From positions 746,071 to 810,070 of the forward strand of contig NW_006768768.1 of NCBI RefSeq assembly GCF_000204055.1: a DNA stretch of 64,000 bases, in the 5' to 3' direction. Under the pieces are notes generated by a model. That model had not been told where the DNA came from and made no database searches. It saw only the letters and a program-made list of their open reading frames with translations. Positions 34,431-46,886 of the stretch are shown here, one piece after another. The position numbers and the translations under genes are program-made. The stretch is from Melampsora larici-populina 98AG31 (lineage: Eukaryota > Basidiomycota > Pucciniomycetes > Pucciniales > Melampsoraceae). Each line of letters opens with the position of its first letter. The first letter of the stretch is position 1.

Positions 34431-37400
34431 AAGGAATCGATCCAATTGAACTCTATAGGAATGTGTGAAGCACCTGTGCTTTGAAGAGAAAAAAGATGAT
34501 CTTGTGATATTTGAATTCAAGCAAAAGAGAAGTAAGGAAGTAAGGCGGTTTAGACTCAATTCAAGCTGAGGAAGAGATGTAAGCCCAGAGTGAGTGGGTC
34601 AAGAGAGATGAGCGTGAAATGTGAAGTTTGCATTTGAACAGATATGATATTCATATTGAAGTTTGAGACCGATGAACTCAATTTAAGCGGTCAAAGAGCG
34701 TTTTGCTTAGTATCAAAATACTCAATTTGTGAATGTTGGTAGCGAGATAAACCAAGAAGAAATGAGTAAGACAGAAAAAAGAAAGCAAAAGACCAAGAGA
34801 CCAATTCAAATTTTACATGTATTCATCATCAACATATGTACTTCTCCTCAAGAAGATATCTTTAACTTGAGGATAATCATCACGCCAAGAAAATAGAATC
34901 GAGAAGACTTCAAAAAAAGTTATCTCCACTGACTTACAATTGGTAAAGTTGAGGTTTGATAAGATTTTAGAGATTGTGTTTAATGGAGGTAAGTTCTCTG
35001 ATAAGATGATAATGGTAAATGAGAAGGTATAAAGTGAATAGTGTAATCGATTGAAAGACAGAGAAGATGAAGAATGATAAGAAAGTGAAGAACAAAAGGT
35101 AAAGAGAGCCAAAGATGACCTCCTTTTATATGATTTGAATGGTCATCATCCTCATTCATCATCATCATCATCATCCGGATCATAGACTCTAGTTACAGTT
35201 ACAATTCCAAACTAGCAGCAGTTTGAGGAATTTTAATTCAGGTCAGGTTTCAAATCATTTTAATTCTAACTTGATTCCTGACTGTTTTTGACTCTTGACC
35301 TTTGATCGGAACCGACGAATGATCTATTTCAGGAACCAGACTCCAGAGTGGTGTTGAGATGTTACAATATGATGTCAAACAGGTCAAAGGTCAACACAAC
35401 TCTGAGTCTGAGTCTGAGTCTAGATCAGTAACAAACAAATACAAACTCATAATCCCTTGATCGTAAGCCAGTCGTCATCAGATTATAGTCTAAAGATATA
35501 TCTCATCACATTCACACTATGGGATTGTAAGCCATCTTGGCACACTATAACTAACTTCTACAAATATCCCCGCTCGAGCTCCGTCAGTTTTTTTAATTTA
35601 CACACTGAGGATTTGTCTAATTGCAATATGTGATGTTGTATGGACTACGAAGTTTGTGATCAGTTTGTTATGAACTTGATGTTTGAATTCATATTCAAGC
35701 CTTCTCTTGTGCTATGTCTTGCTATGTGGTAAGTACAATGATAAATGCATATCTTTGATCGGATTGGCTTTTGTATGATTACCATAAAGAAAGAAAGGTG
35801 ATTCAGAAATTATGTAAATTAAATCTATCAAATCCTATGGCATTCGCTTGGGATCATCAATGCAGCCACTTTTATTCAACTTCAATCACAGATCATTGAA
35901 TTTGAATTCATCAAAAACCAAAACAATTCTTGAGGTTTCTTGCGCTTCACTTGATAAGATGATCTTTGATTTCATGCCGTTCATCAGCCAATGTCACTGC
36001 AGCACCGAGTCATCTGGTCAATCCTATATGGTCAAGTGAACCATAGACACAGCGAATTCTCACATGCCTCACTCCCGATGATTCCCTGTAAGATTGACTT
36101 TTATTCAAGTGATGATTCAATCATCAAAACTCATGGTGTCAATCAAGTTCAGTATCATTCAAAACATTCATTCATTTCTTCTCCTATGTTGTTCTTGAAA
36201 ATTAGCATTCCAACAAACACTTTGTTAAGTTAAGTTTTCGACTGTGTTCTGCTTTTGATCATGCACTCATCTTATTGAATAAGTCTCGGTACGTAATTTT
36301 CCATGGAAATGTAAACTTCGAAGAAACAACAGAAAGATCCACAACGGACGTTCACCAATAAAGTTGTTTTGATACCACTCTAGATTGAAGGAAAGTTAAA
36401 ATCTATCCAGCTGCTCTACTCGAAGCCAATCTTGTTGAAGTCAAAGGGGGTAAGATGGACATGAAGAAGTGGACAAAGAAAATGAAGAGAGAGAAAAAAG
36501 ACCGCATGTATGGAGGAAGATGTTGATCCTGAAACGGATGTAGCTTATCATGAGCCCGCTGAGCAAATGGGAAATCCATACAAGTTTCCCATCTTTACAA
36601 CTTGAATTTACCTTCAGCCTTTGACTTCAAAAAATCGATAACATTGCTTTGTCTTCAATACGAACCACTCCACAAAGTCATAAATCATCTTAACTGAGTT
36701 CATTTGACCAATTTCTCACTCTAGGTAAAAAAATTTATTGAAAAAGACTGAGCTTGTCATACGAAACATTTTTTCTATAAAGCTGGTGGTCAATTGGGTC
36801 TCATGTTCATTGACTGCTTCTTGAGCAATTTCTCGTTTAAATTTTTCTCATGAATATCTCAACTTGAGACTATGAGGATGACTATTCAAAAGCCTTTGAC
36901 TACATCTGATAGCCCATTGGCATCATGGAAGATTTAAATTCATAAACGAATCCCCCACGTCCATCGTAATCCCCTTAACTGGGGTTTTGGTTATCGAATC
37001 TATGTATCATCCAGATGATCAAATCACTGGTCAAAGACTTATAATATGATAAACTCAGGTTGTCAAACAAAACGATCGGTTTTCTTTGTAAAACACAGCT
37101 TGTAGTTCTCAGCCAACAAAAAAAACTCTTCCTCAAATCTTACATTCGAATTCAGTTATCCTGAAGATTACCTCAGTAGAGGTCAAAAAAAAGTGAGTGA
37201 GTAGACAAAAACATGACCACCAAGGTGGTTGCGAAAGATTGGTAATATGGCATTTGTGCTTGATCCCCGGGTCTCCCTAGTAAAAGGCGAGGGGGACGTT
37301 CGAGTATGAGACCAAACACGCCATGACGTAATTCCCGTGTTTCAACGTACATATATCCCAAAAGGGTTAGTCGCGGGTTCGAATCTCTTCCGTTTCTCCC

Positions 37401-37885
37401 TCAATACTTTGGCTCAAAAAGATCACAATGATGAAGATTTGACAGTTTTGCATTGACATGAACCAAACAAGTTACAATCTTAAGACCTGATACATACATG
37501 AAGCACCTTCAGAAGTCAGAGTCATCGTCCATCATCGATATTTGTGTAACCTAAGCATGTGAACCCCTGGTAGTTGTTATCTACCCAAAGACGTTTGATT
37601 TGTTCAATACTGACCATATCTCAAGCATGTATGCGTGTCAAGCCAGCCTCGTGAAGTTATCAACTGGTGTGAACTACCAGGATTTTGGGCTCCTTCAATC
37701 ACACTACAGGCGCATTAATTTCACTAAACCCTAAAGCTTAAACGATGCGAACAAAAATCAAAACAAGTTTGTCATAAACAATCAAGCTTTTTTTCTAAAA
37801 CCTCTTTAAAAAAAAGCAGATGCCTAAATGCAAGAAGAGAAAAAACCCTTCAAGAAAAGTATAGATGTATTATTGTTTTTTTCGT
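34431..37885. other. 3.5-kb intergenic region between ATO copy A and FRS1
   Basis: No gene supported. It includes CAT/ATG trinucleotide repeats (35155-35177), a GAGTCT hexamer run (35403-35423), and a weak T-loop-like motif near 37374-37390 that does not fold as a tRNA. The short frames here look random. Confidence 0.55.
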
Positions 37886-40413
37886 TCAAAGGAAATGTAA
37901 TAAATCAATTTCTAAAGTCGAACAAGGATAATCTAATTCAAAGTTTTTCAAAACATCAGGATGTAAAATTCCAAGTTGACCGATTTCAATGATTTCATGA
38001 TTCGATGAACTTGAGATCGGTTTGAACATAATTTTAGCTGATCTACCTGGAAAGAATGTTGGATCTGTATGCAAACCAAAATGATGATGATGAGTTATTT
38101 TAGCAAGCTCCAGATAAGTCAATAGTCTAGGGTTCATGATGTTTTTCAAATGAAACGTCAAGGATTAAATGGAATAGCTAAATCACCTTCAGATTGTTCA
38201 ATATAATATTCTCCTTTCTTACCAGTTTTCTTTTTACCAGATCCATCATCCCCACTCCAATTCACTTCAAGCATGGCCATGATCCGATCCAATAAGCCAT
38301 GAATGACTTCAAACCCAGCTTTTTTACCTACAAAGGCAGCACCTAACCTTCTTACGTTTTTGGCCTTACGTTCTAATGTATCATCTTTCAAGACTATATC
38401 AGAGACTTCAAAGATCCTGATCGGTAATGCTTCTTTTCGATTCTCTTTGATCGTTTTTAATAATCCTGGTAATAATGAAGTTCGTACTACTTGAAATTCA
38501 ATGGTAGCTGGGTTTGAAAGTACAACTGCTTTTGTTTTATCATCAGGTCTACGTAAGAAAGCAAAATTTTCATCGTGCGAACACTAATCATGAAACAAAA
38601 AAAGAAACAATCGAGATAAGTAAATTGATGTGATGACAATCATCTTCATCTTGTTCCTTTCAAGCTGTAATTAAGAAAACAAGGAATCACAAACCAAAGT
38701 GAGAGGTAAAACCTCAAGCCATCCAGCAAATGCGCATTCTTTTCGAACAAGGTCAGAAAGCTTATTAATCTCATACGGTTTTCCAACCGTATTCGTACTT
38801 GGAAAAGTTTGTTGAAGGTTATTGAAACCATAAGAAATGGCTACGTCTTCTACCAAATCACACTCGTGAAGAATATCAGGTCGGGTTGGAGGAACCTGAA
38901 CGATGATTAAATCTGATAAAGGTGCATTAGAAATTTGTTCGGATGTGGAAGTGTTGATGGCTTTGGTGAGATCGGTTTTTGATACACATGATGAAGCATT
39001 GTGTCCCATTTTGGCTAGTAGTTTACATGAATCTTCAGGACTGAGTTTTAAGCCTGTGACAGAGTTAATATAGGATTGACGGATGGCAAAGGTCTGAGGG
39101 TCGATTTTTGGTGACTGATAGGATGATGCCAAGTCATGTTCGTAAACAACCTCTACTGGCTCAACTCTTTTATATTCATACGACGCAACATTATCACAAA
39201 AGGAGTGAGCCTCGGGTATATTCTCTTGTGAATAGTCAAGATCTTGAGTTCAGATGGAATAGAGCAAAGACCTACGTGAATGGATCAGAACAGTATTGAG
39301 AGAACATTGTGATGATGACATTGATCACAATATCAAGTTTAGTTTGATCGGTAGCTGTCACATCGATAAAGACATCCTGAGTGTCAAGAGTAATTTTGGT
39401 GCGATTAGAGTTGATTCTGTGGTCATCGTCAAGATGGGACATTGCATTAGGGTCTCGTGTCAAATGCTAGGATGGAAAGGAAAAAAAAATGTCTGACATG
39501 GGTGGCATCGAAAGGACAGTACGAGAGTTATCATATATGATCGGATACACGGGGTAGTCCCTGATGATATGCAGGTATTTTGAGAGATGTTTATCGGACT
39601 GGATGATACGAATCCATTTAACTCAGCTGAAAGAAGCCATCAAAATGACGAAAAAAAGAAAGTCTTACCTCATAAAGTGTCATCATCTCCGTAGCATCGT
39701 ATTCCTTTTCTTTATTCAAAGGTGCGAACTTGATATCGGTAGGTGGAAGCGCTTCATAAGTGATCACTTTCTTAGAGTGGTCAATCTTTTGAAGGTCATG
39801 AGTTCCGATCGCAACTAATGTCCTCTTCCTACACAGATTACCATGTAGTTTATCTTGTAAATCGATAAAATCTTTATATCTTTGATCGTCGAATTTGATA
39901 CCTCTCAGGATAGCCGAAGCGAAAAAAGGACGGATCTGACTGGTTTCCTTCCTAACGATAACCTTCCATTGATTCTCAGGTTTTGGTACCACTAACTTGA
40001 AACTTGGAGGAGGAGAGGTTCCGATATAAGTTCGAAGTGATAAGACAAGTCCTTGATGACAAAGTAGATCGTATCGATTGGCCGGCACTTCGATCTTTAA
40101 CTTGTATGGTTTCTCATCGGGTGTAGTTAAAGATGTCTATAGATTTTGGTTTGGCGATCGTGAATGAGTGTGTGAATCAAATTGAAATAGTTCCCTCGAT
40201 TCAATTCACTGACATCTTCGTCTAGTTCCAATCCATAGTCAAATAGCATATCATCAAATTCCTGATGAGCTACCAAAACAATTCAAGATGATGTTGATCT
40301 CGTCAGGACCATTCAAATTCTACATGAACAGCTAAAAGAATGATGATCAACTGACTGAATTTTTTTCCCAACTCATTCAAGAACCTATCTTTTTCCACGG
40401 CAATTGTTGGCAT
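37886..40413 (-). CDS. FRS1: cytosolic phenylalanyl-tRNA synthetase beta subunit
   Basis: Eight exons: 40413-40356, 40269-40214, 40136-39669, 39598-39498, 39416-39276, 39166-38695, 38583-38187, 38064-37886. Spliced length 1,872 nt, 623 aa (yeast Frs1 595 aa). Recognisable blocks in order: N-terminal [23 protein letters not shown]; the B3/B4 editing-like domain ([15 protein letters not shown]); [38 protein letters not shown]; the B5 domain; then the synthetase-like core with EVSDIV and DPTFFPGRS and a C-terminal [22 protein letters not shown] block. It pairs with an alpha subunit to charge tRNA-Phe in the cytosol. The last intron was placed by restoring E-D-P-T-F-F-P. Without it, the frame stops early. 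Confidence 0.95.
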
Positions 40414-42242
40414 CTTGAAATTGAGTGAGTTTTAGAGTATCGTCTTTTTTGAATTTGAATTTGAATTTGCTAGGCTGATAATTTTCAATCGGTTCCACAT
40501 GTGACATATCTCATCTCAGATTCCGGATACTGTCAACAGGTCGGGACGGGACCCGGACCGTTGATACAGGATCAGTTTTCTGGGAAGACCGGAGCAAGCG
40601 CAAGGTCGATTTGCAAATTGGATTTAGAAGCCAAAGAAAGCCGATATGTGCACTCATTCGCGTTCCCCTTCATTGATATAATATTCTTCAGCGCGTGTAT
40701 CGAGCCAAAGAAAAAACACCCAAGGTTTTTGTGTAAGGCAGCTCTCGTTACCTATCAGCTACATAAATGATTGTTGCAGCGATTCTAAGAAATCAAGATC
40801 CCCCGCTTCATACATAATTCTGTTTGTCCGTAGTCCATCACCACTGATCGACGAGTTATTTGGTCTGTGTTTGTTTTTGAAATATCGGCGGATATCGATC
40901 GACGTGGACGGGTTGAATAGGGCTGAATTGTCGTCATACGCACTACGGTCGATAATCAAAGAAGACACCACCCCATTGATCTCAAAGCACACACATACAA
41001 TATGTCTTGCAACGGAAGGACTACCGATGACTCGTTGGTCCATGTATGCATAGACGGACAAGGGTTCTAATCGGCATGATCAAAACTTAAGTGATCGATC
41101 ACAGAAAGGACAATGTTGGACGGCTCTATATGCACCACAACTCGGAAGAGCTTCTCTATGTTCAAACATCTGAGACTGTGCATAGTCCGACCGTCCAAGG
41201 TGAGCAACACAGCTTAGTGTGGAGTGGATAGAAGTGGATGCAGCCGCGGTTCCGGGATACATACTAGTGGGCCGGCTTTTCATCAGCTCTCATGGTCTTG
41301 TTCCTCAAAATTCGTCAGAAATATGGACCAGACTCACTCAGGGTGCACAGTCTGCACTCTGCACGTGTACTCCTGACAAGACATGCGGGTTTATATGGTT
41401 TGTACTTTTTGTACTTTTAGATCTGTTGTCAATTCTACAAGCCAACTGGTGTTGTGAAGGAATAAATTCAAAGCATGCATCTCGATTACGTTCTCCAATA
41501 CGGCCGGTATGAATCAATTAAGTGGAGGATGTGAATTGAGCTATACTCGATAGTATCTCCTACCAATCTACCTTGCTCTACTTAATCCCACTTGTCCGAC
41601 ACTGCCTTTTCAAGTCAAGAGCTCGCTTCAGATATTCCTGAATCCATGCCAATTTTGCTTTCTTCTCACACTCTCAGTCAAAAGCCATTCAATCAAATCG
41701 AAGTTTTCATGGGTGAGGGGATGCGCGCTTCGATGGTGTATCCATCTCCTATGATCGATGGCCCTAAACTCGGGATGCTGGTAGTGTGTGTGGGTGGCGC
41801 TTGTTCGGTGATTTAGTTTAACTGGCCTCTTGATTGTGAATCTGCTTTCCCACCTTTGAAGGCGGCGACATCGTGATAAATCTTTCTTGACTACACACAA
41901 ACCTGTACCGTATTCTTAAATACACATTCGGTGATCTGCATATCTCTCTAGTTCTACGGCTTACCTACCCAGTCCCAGTGCGAGTGAATGAATTGATAAC
42001 CCACTGGTCTCAGTTTCTTTGAGCTTTTCTTCAAGAATCCCCCAATTCCCTTTTTGCTTTCTCAAATGCTTGAAGTTGTAGCCAAGAGAACTCACTTCAT
42101 TCGCTTCTCAACCGGCTCAAATCCACTATAATCATCTTCTATTTACCCATTAACCGAATCTTAAAAAGTTCTTTGTTTGATCTCCCTTTATCCTTAATCT
42201 TCCCTTTCTTGCCCTTCATTTATTACTCATTACATTTAATTT
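40414..42242. other. intergenic region between FRS1 and ATO copy B
   Basis: No gene supported. It must hold the FRS1 promoter on the left and the ATO copy B promoter on the right. The 42000-42240 part is pyrimidine-rich, typical of a region upstream of a fungal start codon. Confidence 0.55.
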
Positions 42243-44186
42243 ATGAACAAGATCCGAAGCCCCCCGACTTACAGAATACATACTCAAAGAAGAGCTACAA
42301 ATACCAACATGTCCATCTCCTCGAGTACAACACCTTTTCATCGGAGTGATGATATTTCCATTCGAAAACTAAGTATCATGAGAAGTTCATCTAATCTAAA
42401 ACAAGACTCCTTCGAAGCACTTTCGCAGCTTCAGACTTCAACCTTCTATCATCATCGCAGGGTTTGTTAAATATAATACCTCTTATCTCTACCAGATTTT
42501 CTCTGTTGAATTCGGATTTATTGACCCTATGATCGTCATCCAGTTCGCCAATCCTGCTCCGTTGGGTCTATCTGGTCGGTTTCTCCACAAAGCTACTCTT
42601 GATTTGATCAATACCTGATGATGATCTTCGTCAAATTCGAAATCAATCAATCTCACACATATTCTAATCTTTTTTTATCTTTTCTGCTTCATTCTCAATC
42701 TTTCAGCTTTTGCGGCTACGACGTTTTTGCTATCCTTATTTAACCTTCAAAGTCGCGGGATCACGACTCCCAACTTGATCGTCGGTATAGCTTTGAGCTA
42801 TGGTCCGTCCGTTTTTCAGGAATTCATTCAAGGTTCTTCAGTTTGCATACTCATTTTGAAATACATTTTGCGCTCTCATTAGGTGGTCTAGTACAGTTGT
42901 TGGCTGGTATGTGGGAATTTGCGGCTGGTAAGTGTTGTCAAACGATCAGAAGTGTAGGCGCCAGTAACAGGGAGGCCCAGAAAGTGCTTGCAACGGCGAC
43001 AAAATCATCTCAGGTTAACTGACTGATTTTTGGTTATCGTTTGGCTGTGGACAGGTAATACTTTTGGCGCCACTGCTTTCTCCTCATACGGTGAGTTATC
43101 TGTTCAAATAGATGTTCTTCTGTCTTATAACTTACGCGAGTATGACTCTTTTCATGACATTGCTCGTGGAATGTAGGCGGGTTTTGGATCAGGTATTACC
43201 TAAATCCCTCTTCAGGATTTCTAAATCATGACATACCTAGCACGAAAGGCCGACCTACTCATCTCTTTTCAATTGTGTCTTTAGCTTTGGTTTAATCTTC
43301 TGGCCGAGCTCAGGTATTCTTTCCTCATACACTGGACACGCCGCTGCTCAACTTGATCAGGCACTTGGTTTATATCTTATGACATGGGTTAGTATCTTTG
43401 ATCTTAGATTAACATAAGTTGAAAGTCTAGAAGAAGCCATATTTCAATTATTGACGATTCAAACCTTTTCTCAGTTCATATTTACAGTCAGTCTCTGAGC
43501 TATTTACTGGCCACTTCTTCATTTGATCCAACTTCGCATCACTTTACGTCTTGTGAAAAGCAACGCGAGCTGACGGTTGCATATATCTGCGATGCAAATT
43601 TCGTTAGTTTATCTTACTCGTCGCCTCTCTGCGCTCCTCGGTAGCACTTGTGGCACTGTTTTTCTGCCTTGATGTTACTTTCCTTTTACTTGGTGTAAGT
43701 TCACTTTTATTGTATGTCAAACTAGCTAAAATTTATTGATATTGATATTATCTTTCTATAGTTGGGAAAGTTTTATCCTACCGTAACCATCTTCACCAAA
43801 ATCGGTGCAATCTTTGGTGAGTCGTGATCTCGTTGTGCTCCACAAGGTAGACTTCAGCCTGATGAACGATATCTCATCTTATCTTTACGGGTATCATTCA
43901 TAAGGACTCGTCACTTCTGGGTGAGTGTCATTTCCACTTAGATAGCTCATGGAGAATCCAGAACTGACTCGATGGATCAAATGTTGCTATGCAGTATCGG
44001 GTGGTATAGTGCAGCTGCCAGCTTACTCACATCGGAGACCAGCTACTTTTCTTTACCGATCATTGATTTGAGGTAAGAAATAGCTCTTGAATTTCAGTAT
44101 GATGTATGAAACAAAACCTGACGCATCTTCTATCGCATCCCAAAACCTACGTGTCTTTCAGTCCATCTAGCCTCCAAAGGGACTAA
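42243..44186 (+). CDS. ATO/GPR1-FUN34-YaaH family transporter, copy B
   Basis: Thirteen exons: 42243-42461, 42544-42574, 42707-42802, 42883-42927, 43055-43090, 43177-43192, 43285-43387, 43475-43486, 43608-43694, 43762-43816, 43905-43920, 43995-44072, 44162-44186. Spliced length 819 nt, 272 aa. Exons 2-6 and 8-10 have exactly the lengths of those in copy A, including the 16-bp and 12-bp microexons. Exon 7 is one codon shorter. One extra intron splits the copy A exon 11 (94 bp = 16 + 78). The N-terminus is 40 residues longer and Ser-rich (R-R-A-T-N, R-K-L-S-I), a possible phosphorylation region. Family signature FANPAPLGLSAFA, six membrane segments. No damage seen. Confidence 0.9.
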
Positions 44187-45242
44187 AGCTCCGAACTTTC
44201 GATCGAATATACGAAGGTCTCGAATATGGACTTTTTTCATTCCCATGTTTATTTTTCATATATGTGGCTAAACTAGTCTTGCTTCTTTCTTACCCTATGA
44301 ATTTGGACACCATCTTTATCATCTAGTTCTTTTTATTATCTTGTGCGGATCCTGGAATGGGATCCTTGTATGTACACAATTTTTATTGATTTTAGTATAT
44401 ACTTTCATTTTTTCACTTCTTTTTCTACGCGTGCGTGAAATATATATATAAGATACCAGTACAAGTGTAGGATGCATGGTGTCTGTTATTTGTGTTTTGT
44501 GATTTCAAAAAGTAATCAGCGGACATGTCGAATTGTTCAGAAATATCTCTACTACTGCACCAAGGGTTCATTGGACTTGATAACTAGATAGAGACTCTTG
44601 GCAAGTGGGGTCAAATTCAAAGTATTTCTTCTCACCAGTGGACATCTACCAGAAATCATGCAAGATTAAGAACCAGCTTCAGTTCAGAGAGTTGAGATAA
44701 TTATTACCCACATCAAGATATCTTCTTTCAAACAATAAATAAACAAGTCATTTTTAAAAAAAACTACCAATCATGTAAACCTATCCCATTCACATCTCTT
44801 TCTTCTGATTCTGCTTTCCAAAGATAACCTATCCAAAACTTATTTAGAAAGAAAAACAAATTTAACAAAGAAACACATAAGACACACATTTACAAATTAG
44901 AAACATAAAACACAACACAACAAAAACACTAAACTCATCTTTTTTGGGGGGAATAGGAGAGATACAACTTAAGTAAAATTTATAACAGTCTACACACACA
45001 CACATATTAAATATGAATCAACTCTTCATTTTTTCTTTGGAAATCAACATCTTTTAACATGGAAATACAATTGGTTTTTTCCCCTCATTAAAAGATTCTT
45101 TATTAAACATTTGATTTAAAATACCTTCAGGTCCATCTCTTCAAGAAAAAAAGCCTTCAAAAAAACACATCCTTCCTTCTTTTCACCCTTCACAAGAAAC
45201 ACAGACTTTCAATAATTAAGAGAAATCAAAACAAATCAAAAC
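44187..45242. other. intergenic, convergent 3' flanks
   Basis: ATO copy B (plus) and the next gene (minus) converge here. The sequence is AT-rich with A-rich runs and a short CA repeat (44994-45004). No gene seen. Confidence 0.55.
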
Positions 45243-46886
45243 TTATTCACGTTCCCAATCAAGTCTTCTACGTAATCTACCACCTAATTCACCTAAAACG
45301 AAGAAATGTTGAGGTGTAGCAAAACTACTACGATCATTATTCCCACTTACATCTTTTGAAAGATAATCAGTTAAAGTATCTAATGCTTCTAAAGCTTTTT
45401 GTATAGACTGTTTTCTTTCTAAGCTTTCTGGACTGATCATTTCTTGTTTTGATGGTGGTGTTTCTTGATTGGTGATACTATTGGATCTATCTCTTTTATG
45501 CTGTGGTTGGTTATCAGAACTAGATAGTGTTGGTCCGCGTACTTTTTTGCGTCGTTTGAGTCGAGTTTGGTTCTTGGACTGTTTAATCGGTGTCAAATTC
45601 TGGGATGGATCAGGCTTGGTTGTTTCATCAAAATGGGTCGGCTCGACTGAAGTACAGGTCTTGGGAGCCAAAGGTTTAGTGAGCGTTGTAACTGAACGCT
45701 CGTCTTGTGCTTGTTCTACCGTTGATCCAGATACCTGTGAGATATTCAAGCCTGGTGCGATCTCGTCAAGAGGTACAGCAGTCGTTGAAGGACATGTAGC
45801 GTAGCTGCTAGGGATTTGTTGATGAATTAGGATCGTTGATGGTGCACTGAAAGATTTTTCATTCGTGCCTGAACGAGATCGTTTCTTGTGGGTATCGATG
45901 ATGGGTAATGGTTCCTGAGTAGGGCTATAGGTTTGATTGATGTTACAGAAAAAGTTTGTTGAAGGACCAAGAGGAAGAGGTAAGACTTCTGTACTTGTTG
46001 AAGAATGTTTGGCATGAGGCGGTGAAGAAGACGGGCAACTGGGAGGTTCAAGTAATTCACAAGATGACATTGAGGTTTCAATTATATGAAGTTCGTTGAG
46101 ACTGCTCTCATCGGTGCTTGATGAAAAGGACGTATCGGCTGATGGACAAGTTTGATGAGTTGAAGGTTCTTCGCGTGAGGACTTCAAGCGTTTTGATCTT
46201 GTAGTGTCACAGGGTTGATTGGGTTCCATGTAATGAGCTGGTATCGATGGTATCTGCTGAGGGTTTGTGACCTGCGGGCAGGCAATGGTCTTTTTGTTAG
46301 ATGGGATAATTGGCTGTGGTTGTTGAATTTCGAACGGGTCGGGGATCATCATAGAGGTAGGATCACGCGGAAAATAATTCGGGACTTGATTCCAATAGTA
46401 CTGCTGTGAATATGCGTGATCGTTCAATTGCGTCATATCGTGTGCTTGAGATATAGAAGGGGGTGAAAGTAATGGTACTCGTGGGTCGTATTGAACCATG
46501 CCGTCATAATGGATGCCAACTTGATTGGTGTTTGAGATAGGGGTCCTGAAATCGCGATCATTATCCATACGTCGGCGCATATGATCGAGAGAGAGTTGAT
46601 GATTGTTAGATAGGTGATAATCTAATCCAGATGAAATTATCCTTTGTTCATCGTTATTATGATGATCAGGTCCATTTTGGTATTGTGAGTTCGAAATAGC
46701 TGAAGTATTATACATTGTAGGGCCAAGTGGAAACATAGGGGCAAAGAATGCCTCATCCATAGAGGTATCTGCTTCATGCATCTCGCGATTTGTTGGAGAT
46801 TGGTAAATTTGAAATTGATCAGGATTCGTGATATTTTCATTTGTGCGGTTGGAATTTTGTTGATCATGTCTGATGGCTTGTTCCAT
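45243..46886 (-). CDS. hypothetical low-complexity protein with basic C-terminal region
   Basis: A single uninterrupted 547-aa reading frame from MEQAIRHDQQNSN. I do not recognise a family. It is rich in Ser, Pro, Asn, Gln and Thr, with an aromatic/Met-containing N-terminal stretch (MDEAFFAPMFPLGPTMYN) and acidic-Ser segments. Near residues 470-485 a basic cluster (RLKRRKKVRG) looks like a nuclear localisation signal. The C-terminal 55 residues look ordered (SIQKALEALDTLTDYLSK, then FFVLGELGGRLRRRLDWERE). It may be a nuclear regulator, which is inference. The frame is open 38 codons further upstream, but an acceptor-like CTACAG just before the ATG suggests a 5' UTR intron there. Confidence 0.7.
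   Translation of the reverse strand: MEQAIRHDQQNSNRTNENITNPDQFQIYQSPTNREMHEADTSMDEAFFAPMFPLGPTMYNTSAISNSQYQNGPDHHNNDEQRIISSGLDYHLSNNHQLSLDHMRRRMDNDRDFRTPISNTNQVGIHYDGMVQYDPRVPLLSPPSISQAHDMTQLNDHAYSQQYYWNQVPNYFPRDPTSMMIPDPFEIQQPQPIIPSNKKTIACPQVTNPQQIPSIPAHYMEPNQPCDTTRSKRLKSSREEPSTHQTCPSADTSFSSSTDESSLNELHIIETSMSSCELLEPPSCPSSSPPHAKHSSTSTEVLPLPLGPSTNFFCNINQTYSPTQEPLPIIDTHKKRSRSGTNEKSFSAPSTILIHQQIPSSYATCPSTTAVPLDEIAPGLNISQVSGSTVEQAQDERSVTTLTKPLAPKTCTSVEPTHFDETTKPDPSQNLTPIKQSKNQTRLKRRKKVRGPTLSSSDNQPQHKRDRSNSITNQETPPSKQEMISPESLERKQSIQKALEALDTLTDYLSKDVSGNNDRSSFATPQHFFVLGELGGRLRRRLDWERE

Noticed and set aside
37374..37390. T-loop-like GGGTTCGAATC motif suggesting a tRNA
   Set aside because: The T-stem is mismatched and no acceptor, D or anticodon arms fit upstream.
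41219..41900. Overlapping 74-97-aa frames between FRS1 and ATO copy B
   Set aside because: No conserved motif or splice-consistent continuation; likely chance frames in promoter DNA.
45469..45804. 111-aa plus-strand frame
   Set aside because: Antisense shadow of the 547-aa minus-strand gene.
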